Part shown: positions 1 to 6,222 of the stretch, in pieces | How positions within the stretch are numbered: the first letter of the stretch is position 1 | Layout: each line of letters starts with the position of its first letter | Source: an uncultured Eubacteriales bacterium | GTDB taxonomy: Bacteria > Bacillota > Clostridia > Christensenellales > Aristaeellaceae | Assembly: GCA_900548125.1 (NCBI GenBank) | Contig: URJN01000071.1 | Span: 1-9,175 of the forward strand | DNA length: 9,175 nucleotides | Reading direction: 5' to 3' | Translations under genes and position numbers: made by a program | Notes under the pieces: generated by a model | The model's input: the letters and a program-made list of their open reading frames with translations, nothing else | Told to the model about the DNA's origin: nothing | Databases searched by the model: none

Positions 1-1089
1 AGAAAGGGTGCAGGGAACCGCGTTCCCTGCTGGGGTTTGGGGCAAAGCCCCAAGCGTTCCCCTTTTCCTCTTCACTCTCGCAATATTCTGCTCGTACCCC
101 GCGACGGTCTCGCCCTCCGTCAACGCCCAGTCCTCGCGTAAAATCGTGATGATCTGCTCATATGCGGCAATCGCGCCCGCCCAGTCCTTCTGCCGCTCAC
201 AGCATTGGGCAATGCTCTCCTGAATATCCGTCATGCGCGGCTTTTCCTGCAGCGTGTCACCCCGTTTATAGGCTTCAATTGCCTCGCGGTCGCGTCCCTG
301 TTTGGCATATTCGTCCGCCCGCTCAAACCATGCACGCCAGTCATCCGCGTAGGTCTTGGTCATCGCATCGAAACAGGCTTCCGCCTGCGCGGGTTTTCCG
401 CGCTTCTGCGCAATCATGCCCTCGTACATCGGCACATAGAATCCCTCTCCGCGGCGTGCCCTCAGCGCGGCAAGCTCACGCTCCGCTTCCTCCAGCCGCC
501 CGTCGTCGATGAGGTTATCCAGCAGATACATCCGTCCGAGCGTATCTTCCGGATGCGCCTGCAAAAAATCAAAGTAATAATCAATCAGTTCGCTGTGATT
601 CGTGCAGCACCAGTCGCGTTTACAGCCCTGCATGGCGTCGCCGAGCAGCGCGTGATTCACCTTCTTCTCCGGCTCTACCGCCAAAGCCTGCTTGGCATAT
701 TCCGCCGCCATGTTCATATAGCCCCTTGCACGCTGCATGCTCAGTTCGCTCATCAGCGTCAGGCAGCGTCCGCGATAATGTTTCGTCCGTGCGATTTCCT
801 GCGCACGGTTCATGGCGTAATCGAAATCCTCTCGGGAGAGCATGACCTCATTTTCCAGCATGGCTTCGATGCGCGTAAGATGCTGCTCCTGTGAGCTTTC
901 AAACAGCTCGTCGATAGACACGCCCAGCACCGCCGCCAGTTCCGGCAGCAGCGTGATATCCGGATAGCTCTGTCCGCTTTCCCATTTGGAAACCGCCTGC
1001 GCCGTCACGCCGACGCTCTGCGACAATCGCTCCTGCGTCATGCTTCTGCGCAGTCTGTGCATGCGGATTTTTTCACCCATATTCATCAT
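1..1089 (-). CDS. XRE-family helix-turn-helix regulator with TPR-like C-terminal region (3' end outside window)
   Basis: Reading the minus strand from ATG at 1089 gives 363 codons without a stop, so the gene continues past the left edge. Residues about 8-63 are a classic XRE/HTH_3 domain (MTQERLSQSVGVTAQAVSKWE, then YPD and a leucine-rich helix ending in DELF), which binds DNA as a dimer in this family. Residues about 75-340 are helical and TPR-like, with repeated A/L/Y/E spacing such as AEYAKQALAVEPEKK and REAIEAYKRGD; in related proteins this part binds peptides or partner proteins. An AAGAGGTG ribosome site at 1097-1104 lies 7 nt before the start; ATG at 1086 or 1080 are alternatives. The last 21 codons (GTLGALPQTPAGNAVPC and flanks) are encoded by the hairpin repeat at the left edge and look unlike the rest, suggesting the original C-terminus was replaced or extended. 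It is divergent from the ABC operon; regulation of that operon is possible but unproven. Confidence 0.85.
   Translation of the reverse strand, partial: MMNMGEKIRMHRLRRSMTQERLSQSVGVTAQAVSKWESGQSYPDITLLPELAAVLGVSIDELFESSQEQHLTRIEAMLENEVMLSREDFDYAMNRAQEIARTKHYRGRCLTLMSELSMQRARGYMNMAAEYAKQALAVEPEKKVNHALLGDAMQGCKRDWCCTNHSELIDYYFDFLQAHPEDTLGRMYLLDNLIDDGRLEEAERELAALRARRGEGFYVPMYEGMIAQKRGKPAQAEACFDAMTKTYADDWRAWFERADEYAKQGRDREAIEAYKRGDTLQEKPRMTDIQESIAQCCERQKDWAGAIAAYEQIITILREDWALTEGETVAGYEQNIARVKRKRGTLGALPQTPAGNAVPCTLS
6..62. repeat. GC-rich double-hairpin repeat (REP-like)
   Basis: Two adjacent perfect hairpins: GCAGGGAAC at 10-18 pairs with GTTCCCTGC at 22-30 around a 3-nt loop, and TTGGGGC at 37-43 pairs with GCCCCAA at 47-53 around AAA. 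GGGTGCAGGGAAC on the left and GCGTTCCCC on the right frame the pair. The compact two-hairpin form resembles multicopy intergenic palindromes common in clostridial genomes; that it is multicopy here is inference, since only one copy is in the window. It overlaps the 3' coding part of the XRE gene and may also contribute to ending its transcript. Confidence 0.6.
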
Positions 1090-1111
1090 CTTGTTTCACC
1101 TCTTGTCCTTC

Positions 1112-1121
1112 TTCCCGGGAA
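1112..1121. promoter_or_regulatory. Palindrome TTCCCGGGAA at the predicted XRE transcription start
   Basis: A perfect 10-bp palindrome lies about where the leftward transcript would begin. XRE regulators often bind short palindromes in their own promoter, so autoregulation is possible. A 10-bp palindrome can occur by chance, so this is weak. Confidence 0.25.
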
Positions 1122-1128
1122 CACCTTT

Positions 1129-1157
1129 ATCTTATCACGGCACAGGATGCAAAACAA
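1129..1157 (-). promoter_or_regulatory. Possible leftward promoter for the XRE gene
   Basis: On the minus strand TTGTTT (1157-1152) is followed after 17 bp by TAAGAT (1134-1129), preceded by TGA, which makes an extended -10 (TGnTAAGAT). Initiation near 1122 would leave a leader of about 33 nt to ATG at 1089. The -35 matches consensus only in TTG, so this is moderate evidence. Confidence 0.4.
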
Positions 1158-1196
1158 TCGAGCGTTCGTTGAGACGGATTCAACCGCATTTCTCCC

Positions 1197-1225
1197 TTGA
1201 CAAAGATTTTCCGTCCTTTTATAAT
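1197..1225 (+). promoter_or_regulatory. Consensus sigma-A promoter of the ABC transporter operon
   Basis: TTGACA at 1197-1202, a 17-bp spacer, and TATAAT at 1220-1225: a full match to the housekeeping consensus in both boxes with ideal spacing. The start point should be near 1232, giving a leader of about 120 nt before the GTG start at 1354. Such a strong core promoter in front of an efflux-type operon usually implies repression, and the first of the twin split sites overlaps the -10 and the start point. Confidence 0.85.
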
Positions 1226-1253
1226 AAAAACGAATCCATGATTTTGTTTTTAC
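1224..1253. promoter_or_regulatory. Twin split site, copy 1 (overlaps -10 and start point)
   Basis: ATAAAAACGAA, 8 bp, TTTGTTTTTAC. The arms form an imperfect inverted repeat (9 of 11 positions) and are identical to those of copy 2 at 1302-1331, while the 8-bp centre (TCCATGAT) differs. Conserved arms with a free centre is the pattern expected of a binding site for a dimeric protein, or of two RNA hairpins with AAAAAC/GUUUUU stems. The position would allow direct block of RNA polymerase. The binder is unknown; the TetR and XRE proteins of this window are candidates. Confidence 0.55.
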
Positions 1254-1270
1254 GCTGTCTGTTTTCTGTT

Positions 1271-1293
1271 CGCCGCGCGTCGGCGTTTTCTTT
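1271..1293 (+). promoter_or_regulatory. Small GC-rich hairpin with T-rich tail in the operon leader
   Basis: CGCCG (1271-1275) pairs with CGGCG (1281-1285) around a 5-nt loop and is followed by TTTTCTTT. This resembles a weak intrinsic terminator and lies between the two split sites, inside the predicted leader, so it could act as an attenuator. The stem has only 5 bp, which is marginal. Confidence 0.3.
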
Positions 1294-1301
1294 CAGGCAT
1301 G

Positions 1302-1331
1302 ATAAAAACGAAATCGCATATTTGTTTTTAC
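1302..1331. promoter_or_regulatory. Twin split site, copy 2 (in leader, before the ATPase ribosome site)
   Basis: ATAAAAACGAA, 8 bp (ATCGCATA), TTTGTTTTTAC: arms identical to copy 1, start-to-start distance 78 bp. It ends 9 nt before the AGGAGG at 1341. It could support DNA looping or a roadblock with copy 1, or act in the RNA near the ribosome site. Confidence 0.55.
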
Positions 1332-1340
1332 ACATGGAAA

Positions 1341-1346
1341 AGGAGG
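1341..1346 (+). promoter_or_regulatory. Ribosome binding site fixing the GTG start of the ATPase
   Basis: AGGAGG lies 7 nt before GTG at 1354. An ATG at 1334 lies upstream of this site in another frame, so the non-ATG start is the right one. Confidence 0.85.
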
Positions 1347-1353
1347 CTTTCCC

Positions 1354-2055
1354 GTGGGCTATATCACTTTTGAACACGTCTGCAAGCATTACCAGACGGG
1401 CGACACGGTCGTTAAAGCGCTGGATGACGTGAATTTCTCCATCGAGAAGGGGGAATTCTGCGTCGTTCTCGGTCCGTCCGGCGCAGGCAAGACCACGCTG
1501 CTCAACCTCTTGGGCGGCATGGATAAGGCGACCAGCGGCACCATCACCGTCGGCGGCAAGCAGATTACCGGTCTGCGCGGTCCTCAGCTGACAGATTACC
1601 GCAGGACGGACGTCGGCTTCGTCTTTCAGTTTTATAACCTGATGCCCAACCTGACCGCCCTTGAAAACGTAGAGCTGGCGCGTCAGGTCTGCAAAAATGC
1701 GCTCGACCCAAAGACCGTCATGGAGCAGGTCGGTCTGGGCAGCCGCATGAACAACTTTCCCGCCCAGCTCTCCGGCGGCGAGCAGCAGCGCGTGTCCATC
1801 GCCCGCGCGCTGTGCAAAAATCCGGCTCTGCTTCTGTGCGACGAGCCGACCGGTGCGCTGGATTCCAAAACCGGCGTGCAGGTGCTTTCTCTGCTGACCG
1901 ATGTCTGCCGCACGCATGACGCAACCGTCGTCATCATCACGCATAACGCGATGATTGCGCCGCTGGGCAACCGCGTCATTCACGTCAAAAACGGCGGCAT
2001 CGAATCGGTGCAGACCTGCGATCATCCCGCCCGCGTGGAGGATATCGCATGGTAA
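1354..2055 (+). CDS. ABC transporter ATP-binding protein, MacB/LolD-type
   Basis: A 233-residue protein starting with GTG. It has every motif of an active ABC ATPase: Walker A GPSGAGKTT (40-48), Q-loop glutamine 92 in FVFQFYNL, signature LSGGEQQR (139-146), Walker B LLLCDEP (159-165), D-loop GALD (167-170) and switch histidine 197 in IITHN. The FYNLMPNLTALENVELA stretch and GALDSKTG are typical of the LolD/MacB/YknY group, which powers FtsX-type permeases by mechanotransmission rather than moving a substrate through a channel. It would act at the cytoplasmic face of the membrane with the permease encoded next; the two frames overlap by 7 nt (2049-2055), pointing to coupled translation. Substrate not deducible; export of a peptide, drug or lipid-like compound is the usual inference. 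Length is normal for the family. Confidence 0.95.
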   Translation: MGYITFEHVCKHYQTGDTVVKALDDVNFSIEKGEFCVVLGPSGAGKTTLLNLLGGMDKATSGTITVGGKQITGLRGPQLTDYRRTDVGFVFQFYNLMPNLTALENVELARQVCKNALDPKTVMEQVGLGSRMNNFPAQLSGGEQQRVSIARALCKNPALLLCDEPTGALDSKTGVQVLSLLTDVCRTHDATVVIITHNAMIAPLGNRVIHVKNGGIESVQTCDHPARVEDIAW

Positions 2056-4355
2056 ACAACACGCTGAGAAAGAAACTATTTCGGGATATGAGCCGAGCGG
2101 CGATGCAGTTTCTTTCCATCATCGCGCTGTGTGCGCTGGGCACATTTGCGTTCTCCGCGCTGGATGGAACAGCACGCATGACACGCACCACGCTGAACAC
2201 CTATTACGAGGAAAACAATCTCGCCGATTACTGGATCAGCCTGCCCACAGCCGACCGCGCCGCGCTGGACAAGGTCGCCGCCGTTTCCGGCGTAACCCGC
2301 GTCCGCGCCCGCACGACGGTCGATATGGACACGACGCTCTCCGACGACATCACCGTGTCCGTCACCGCGTATGACGGCGCGATGGATATCAACATTCCGC
2401 TGCTGCGCGAGGGTGAGCTGCTCGATGAGAACGACAAGCGCGGCTGTCTGGTTGAGGAACGCTTCGCCGTTGCGCAGAATCTCTCTCTGGGCAGCCGCAT
2501 CGGCGTCAAGCTCTCCGGTCAGGAATATGACTTCGTCGTCCGCGGCATTGTCGTCAGTCCGGAGTACATCGTCGTATCCAATGGTCTGGTCGCCAATCCG
2601 GATGCCTATGGCTATCTGCTGGTCAACGCCTGCGCCATTCCGACCCTCCCGCTGACGCAGATTGTCGCGAACATCGATGATGATGCGGACAGCGAAGCCG
2701 TGCAGGCGGCGATTGAAGAAGCCGTTCCGGATGCGCTCGTCGTGGACAGAAGATCCCACGCAAGCACCGCACGCGCCAACAACGAAGCGCAGATGTTTGA
2801 AAACATGACGCTCATCTTTCCGGTGCTGGCGTATGCCGTCGCCGCGCTGATTGTCATGACGACCCTCTCGCGCATGATTGACAACCAGCGCATGCAGATG
2901 GGTACGCTCAAGGCGCTGGGCTTCTCCTCCCGACAGATTCGCAATCACTATCTGTCTTATGCGCTCGTGCCGTCTGCCATCGGCGCGGTGCTGGGCACGA
3001 TTATCGGTCATTTTACCCTGCCCACCCTGCTCTGGGACACCCTGCTCAGTCAGGATGAAATGCCTTATAAGCTCACCCCGCCGATCTCCAAGCCCGCATG
3101 GGTCATGACCGCTTTGTGCGTCATGATGAGCCTCGGCATTCTGCTCTACTCCTATCAGAAGTCCGCGAAGGAATGCACCGCCGCGCTCCTGCGCCCCAAG
3201 CCCCCGAAGGACGGCAAGCGCATCCTCTTTGAGCGCATTCCGTTCCTCTGGACGCGCTTCAGCTTCAATACCAAGATGGTTGTGCGCAACCTGATGCGCA
3301 ACAAACTGCGCACGTTCATGTCCCTCGTCGGTCTGCTCTGCTGCACGATGCTGATTATCACGTCGTTCGGCTTGCAGGACTCCGTAACCGCCATGAGCAT
3401 CAACTATTACACCCGAACGCTCAATTACGATGTCCGCGCCTCGCTCAAGGGGACGGTCGGCACGGCGGAAAGCTACGAACGCCGGCTGGATGCCGAAAAC
3501 ATCGAGTGCATCATGGAGAAATCCGTCTCCCTCCGCGCTGATGCCGGCACGCGCACCGTCAGCCTGACCGTTCTCGAGGACGACCAGACGATGCAGCATC
3601 TGGGCGAAAACGAAACCTTCGTGAAGATTCAGCCCGGAACAGCCGCCGTCACCTATAAGCTGACCAAGACGCTCAAACTGAGCATCGGCGACACCATCCG
3701 CCTGTATCTGCCCGGCGATGACGAACCGCTCAGCCTCGTCATCGGTCAGATTGTCCAGAACAATGTTTCGCAGGGCGTCTATCTCGACCAAACGACGTGG
3801 GAATCCTTCCGCAAGGGCGATTTCATCCCGACCGCCCTCCAGCTCAAGAATCCGTCGGCAGACTGCCTGACGCTGCTCGCCGATATGGATGAGGTGGATA
3901 AGATTGAGTACCCCGCCGAACAGGTCGATGAAATGAAGCGCATGCTCGATACGCTGTCCTCCGTCTTTTCGCTGCTGACCGGCATCGCGCTGGCTCTGGC
4001 ATTCGTCGTCTGCTACAACATGGGGCTGATGAATTTCGTCGAGCGCACACGCGAATACGCGACGCTCAAGGTTCTGGGCTATCATCAAAAGGAGATCCGA
4101 AGGCTGATTCTCCGCGAAAACAACATCATCACCCTCATCGGTGTGCTGATGGGCATCCTGCCCGGCATCATGCTGATTGACGCCATCCTGCATTCCTGCG
4201 AGCCGGAATCCGGCTATTATCCGGGCGCGCCCGCGCTATCCTCCATCATTCTGGCTTGCGTCATCACCTTCTGCTTCTCCCAGCTGATTCAGCGTCTGCT
4301 CGTGCGCAAGGTGCGCAAGATTGACATGGTCGAAGCCCTAAAGTCGGTGGAGTAA
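2049..4355 (+). CDS. FtsX-type ABC transporter permease (two FtsX domains)
   Basis: A 768-residue membrane protein. ATG at 2049 overlaps the ATPase stop, with GGAGG at 2037-2041 placed 7 nt upstream. Hydrophobic segments lie at about 17-38, 255-276, 302-325 and 350-370, then 423-441, 640-661, 691-711 and 729-748. This gives two repeats of one helix, a large external domain (39-248 and 442-639) and three helices. Each repeat has the FtsX coupling motif after its second helix: MGTLKALGFSSRQI (from 284) and YATLKVLGYHQKEI (from 670). MRNKLRTFMSLVG at 416 is the usual amphipathic entry to the second repeat. The fused duplicated form means one chain could supply the whole membrane part, unlike dimeric MacB with four helices. 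Family knowledge suggests export, lipoprotein-type handling or antimicrobial peptide resistance; nothing in the sequence fixes the substrate. Confidence 0.93.
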   Translation: MVNNTLRKKLFRDMSRAAMQFLSIIALCALGTFAFSALDGTARMTRTTLNTYYEENNLADYWISLPTADRAALDKVAAVSGVTRVRARTTVDMDTTLSDDITVSVTAYDGAMDINIPLLREGELLDENDKRGCLVEERFAVAQNLSLGSRIGVKLSGQEYDFVVRGIVVSPEYIVVSNGLVANPDAYGYLLVNACAIPTLPLTQIVANIDDDADSEAVQAAIEEAVPDALVVDRRSHASTARANNEAQMFENMTLIFPVLAYAVAALIVMTTLSRMIDNQRMQMGTLKALGFSSRQIRNHYLSYALVPSAIGAVLGTIIGHFTLPTLLWDTLLSQDEMPYKLTPPISKPAWVMTALCVMMSLGILLYSYQKSAKECTAALLRPKPPKDGKRILFERIPFLWTRFSFNTKMVVRNLMRNKLRTFMSLVGLLCCTMLIITSFGLQDSVTAMSINYYTRTLNYDVRASLKGTVGTAESYERRLDAENIECIMEKSVSLRADAGTRTVSLTVLEDDQTMQHLGENETFVKIQPGTAAVTYKLTKTLKLSIGDTIRLYLPGDDEPLSLVIGQIVQNNVSQGVYLDQTTWESFRKGDFIPTALQLKNPSADCLTLLADMDEVDKIEYPAEQVDEMKRMLDTLSSVFSLLTGIALALAFVVCYNMGLMNFVERTREYATLKVLGYHQKEIRRLILRENNIITLIGVLMGILPGIMLIDAILHSCEPESGYYPGAPALSSIILACVITFCFSQLIQRLLVRKVRKIDMVEALKSVE

Positions 4356-4468
4356 CAAGGGCACGTTGGGGCACCGATTCACCCCCCGTCAAGAACCTGA
4401 GGTTCTTGGATTTCCCACTCCTGATTGATTGCCTCGCGATCAATCTATGAAAACACATATTCAAACCG

Positions 4469-4496
4469 CAGTCCGGCGTCCCTTCTCGTCGGGCTG
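4469..4496 (+). promoter_or_regulatory. Ten-base-pair hairpin before the adaptor ribosome site
   Basis: CAGTCCGGCG (4469-4478) pairs with CGTCGGGCTG (4487-4496) with two G-U pairs and an 8-nt loop. It ends 5 nt before the AAAGGA site at 4502. It may set the level of the adaptor relative to the permease by blocking nucleases or shaping the initiation region; the function is inference. Confidence 0.35.
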
Positions 4497-4501
4497 TACA
4501 G

Positions 4502-4507
4502 AAAGGA
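4502..4507 (+). promoter_or_regulatory. Ribosome binding site fixing the adaptor start
   Basis: AAAGGA lies 8 nt before ATG at 4516, where a textbook signal peptide begins. In-frame upstream options (TTG 4429, ATG 4447) have no ribosome site and would put 23 or more polar residues ahead of the signal peptide. Confidence 0.75.
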
Positions 4508-4515
4508 TTTTTTCC

Positions 4516-5556
4516 ATGAAAAAGCTGATTTCTCTTGCCGCCGCTTTTGCGGCGCTCACGCTGACGGCTTCCGCCGCCTTCGCCGCCACCGCCAACGCGA
4601 CCATCGTCGCCCCGAATACCGAAAAGATTACCGCGCCGTTTGCCGGAACGCTGCTCGCCTTCGACCTCCGTCAGGGCGACAGCGTTGCTGCGAACGAAAC
4701 GCTCTTCACCATGGACACCACGCCGATTTACGCGACGCAGGCTGGAACGGTTTCCGCCGTCTTTGCCGGCGTCGGCGATGACGCCTCCGGCGTCGCGGCG
4801 CACTACGGCTCTCTCGCCGTCATCGAGCCGAAAAACGCGCTGTATATCGCCGCTTCCACCCAGCAGGCGTATGACGACGCCGACAACCGCTACATCCATG
4901 CCGGCGAAACGCTCTATCTCAAGCGCAACAGCGATAAGGGCACCGGCATCGTCACCAGCGTTTCCGGCAGCGGCTACATCGTCGAAATTCTGACCGGCGA
5001 CTATGATGTAAACGACACCATCCGCTGCTTCCGCGAAAGCAGCATGCCCAGCGACAGCGAGGTCGGGCGCGGCAAGGTCACGCGCTATGACGATGTGCTG
5101 GTCAACGCTTCTTCTGGACGCATCGCCGCCGTGCATGTCAAGGCGGGCGACAAGGTTGAAGTCGGCGACCTGCTCTTTGAAGTCATCGACGCGCAGAGTG
5201 CGCGCGGCGCATCCCTCACGATTGCTTCCCCCGTGGACGGCGTCGTCAGCACGCTGGCAGCCATGTCCGGCGCACAGGTCTACCGCGGACAGCTGCTCTG
5301 CGAGGTTGCCGACCTCGGCACACTGGAGCTGAGCGTCGAGCTGGATGAGCTGGATCTCAACAGCGTCCGCGTCGGCGACACGCTGACCTATACGCTGGAT
5401 GCCTACGGCGATGAAACCTTCTCCGGCACGGTCACAAAAATCTACTCCATCGGCACGGCGAAACAGAACGCGACCTATTTCGACGTCCGCGTCACCCTGC
5501 CGATCGGAAAGACGCTCCTGCCCGGCATGAACGGAACGGTCACCCTCGGCAAATAA
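4516..5556 (+). CDS. Exported HlyD/MacA-like efflux adaptor (membrane fusion protein family)
   Basis: A 346-residue protein beginning with a signal peptide: MKK, a hydrophobic core LISLAAAFAALTLTA, and a likely signal peptidase I site after SAAFA (residue 23 or 24). There is no lipobox cysteine. Residues about 38-90 (APFAGTLLAFDLRQGDSV) and 196-285 (SGRIAAVHVKAGDKVEVGDLLFEV, then IASPVDGVVSTLAAMSGAQV) are biotinyl-lipoyl-like beta hammerheads. Residues about 290-346 (ELDELDLNSVRVGDTLTY to LLPGMNGTVTLGK) form the beta-barrel and membrane-proximal part typical of RND/MacA-type adaptors. The long coiled-coil hairpin of MacA is missing, so it is a compact adaptor. Together with the preceding ATPase and permease it would make a tripartite-like complex on the outer face of the membrane. 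How it stays attached is unclear: the signal peptide may remain uncleaved, or it may dock on the permease's external domains. Same strand and order as the transporter, 160 nt downstream. Confidence 0.85.
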   Translation: MKKLISLAAAFAALTLTASAAFAATANATIVAPNTEKITAPFAGTLLAFDLRQGDSVAANETLFTMDTTPIYATQAGTVSAVFAGVGDDASGVAAHYGSLAVIEPKNALYIAASTQQAYDDADNRYIHAGETLYLKRNSDKGTGIVTSVSGSGYIVEILTGDYDVNDTIRCFRESSMPSDSEVGRGKVTRYDDVLVNASSGRIAAVHVKAGDKVEVGDLLFEVIDAQSARGASLTIASPVDGVVSTLAAMSGAQVYRGQLLCEVADLGTLELSVELDELDLNSVRVGDTLTYTLDAYGDETFSGTVTKIYSIGTAKQNATYFDVRVTLPIGKTLLPGMNGTVTLGK

Positions 5557-5583
5557 GTCGTTTTGCCCATTTCATTTAACGAC
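5557..5583. promoter_or_regulatory. Short dyad between adaptor and TetR gene
   Basis: GTCGTT (5557-5562) and AACGAC (5578-5583) form a 6-bp inverted repeat with a 15-nt centre, starting right after the adaptor stop and ending just before the TetR ribosome site. It could be a small RNA hairpin or an operator half-site pair; it is short enough to be chance. Confidence 0.2.
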
Positions 5584-5584
5584 A

Positions 5585-5591
5585 AAGGAGG
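5585..5591 (+). promoter_or_regulatory. Ribosome binding site fixing the TTG start of the TetR gene
   Basis: AAGGAGG lies 9 nt before TTG at 5601. No ATG or GTG at a better distance opens this frame, and the TTG start gives a normal N-terminal length for a TetR protein. Confidence 0.8.
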
Positions 5592-5600
5592 TGCTTATCT

Positions 5601-6185
5601 TTGGCGCAGCCCTTTTCTCCCGAGCAGCGGGATGCCATACGCGCCCGCCTTTTGGAAAGCGCACGTCAGCACATCGTTTCCGACGGCGTCAAAAAAACAT
5701 CGCTGGATACGCTGACCTCTGACGCGGGCATTTCCAAATCATCGTTCTATAAATTCTACGACAGCAAGGAGCAGCTCTTTTTGACCATCGCCGCCGAATG
5801 GGAGTCACAGGTCATCTCCTGCGTACAGAAGGCACTGGAAAACGCAGCCGGGCAAAGCGATCAAGAGCGGGCAGCCGCCATGGTCTGCTCCGCCTTTGAA
5901 ACCATTCATCAACTGGGCGTCTGCCGTTTTCTGTGCGAAGACCTGTCCGATCTGGTCAAGCTGATGCCCGAATCCGATGCCAAAATACACTATCTCTCCT
6001 CCGCGCACGGCATTTTCGATATGCTCCATCAATCGCAGATTCACTTCTCCGCGCCGGATGAAACCGTTCTTGCCTGCATCCAGATTCTCTATCTCGCCAT
6101 TCTGCATATCGACCAGATTGGTTCGAGCTTCTTTCCCGCTCTGCAAACGCTGGTCGTCGGCGCATGCGCGGAGCTTGTCGTCTGA
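5601..6185 (+). CDS. TetR/AcrR-family transcriptional regulator
   Basis: A 194-residue protein with a TTG start. Residues 10-60 form the TetR DNA-binding domain: a first helix (RARLLESARQHIVSDGV), then KTSLDTLTSDAGIS and the recognition helix with SKSSFYKFYDSKEQLF (45-60), the hallmark of the family. Residues 65-194 are helical and variable, as expected for the ligand-binding and dimerisation part; several cysteines occur there. It lies 44 nt after the adaptor stop on the same strand, with no terminator or promoter between, so it is probably the last gene of the operon. TetR proteins beside efflux genes normally repress them until the exported compound binds, so it is the first candidate to bind the twin split sites at 1224-1331. 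That pairing is inference. Confidence 0.92.
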   Translation: MAQPFSPEQRDAIRARLLESARQHIVSDGVKKTSLDTLTSDAGISKSSFYKFYDSKEQLFLTIAAEWESQVISCVQKALENAAGQSDQERAAAMVCSAFETIHQLGVCRFLCEDLSDLVKLMPESDAKIHYLSSAHGIFDMLHQSQIHFSAPDETVLACIQILYLAILHIDQIGSSFFPALQTLVVGACAELVV

Positions 6186-6190
6186 GCTTT

Positions 6191-6220
6191 GAATCCTTCC
6201 TGCTTCGCCGGGAAGGATTC
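6191..6220 (+). other. Perfect 10-bp hairpin after the TetR stop
   Basis: GAATCCTTCC (6191-6200) pairs with GGAAGGATTC (6211-6220) around a 10-nt loop, 5 nt after the stop codon. It is not followed by a T-run (AGCTTGTTG), so it is more likely a 3' mRNA stabiliser or dispersed palindrome than a terminator by itself. Confidence 0.5.
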
Positions 6221-6222
6221 AG

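Larger units (their letters stand above)
4356..4515. other. 160-nt gap inside the operon, rich in hairpins
   Basis: No gene is seen here. CAAGAACC (4390-4397) pairs with GGTTCTTG (4401-4408) around TGA, and GATTGAT (4423-4429) pairs with ATCAATC (4439-4445). A third hairpin lies just before the adaptor ribosome site and is listed separately. None is followed directly by a T-run, so none is a clear terminator, and no good promoter is visible. The C- and G-rich stretch at 4356-4410 with its palindrome could be a small dispersed intergenic repeat, which a genome search would show. Confidence 0.4.

Noticed and set aside
6..62. CRISPR-like or IS-end interpretation of the left-edge hairpins
   Set aside because: Only one unit, no repeated spacing, no transposase remnant and no target duplication visible.
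205..894. 229-residue plus-strand frame opposite the XRE gene
   Set aside because: The minus strand encodes a clear HTH-TPR protein with a ribosome site; this frame has neither.
1238..1432. Possible leader peptide from ATG 1238 overlapping the ATPase start
   Set aside because: No ribosome binding site precedes it and the frame runs through the real ribosome site and start region without a bias of its own.
1219..2025. 268-residue open frame on the minus strand
   Set aside because: Opposite the ABC ATPase and its promoter; composition only reflects the complementary codons.
2076..4193. 705-residue open frame on the minus strand
   Set aside because: It lies wholly opposite the FtsX-type permease, has no domain-like pattern or membrane segments, and follows from GC-rich codon bias on the coding strand.
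4429..4515. N-terminal extension of the adaptor from TTG 4429 or ATG 4447
   Set aside because: No ribosome site; it would bury a perfect signal peptide behind polar residues, while ATG 4516 has AAAGGA at good spacing.
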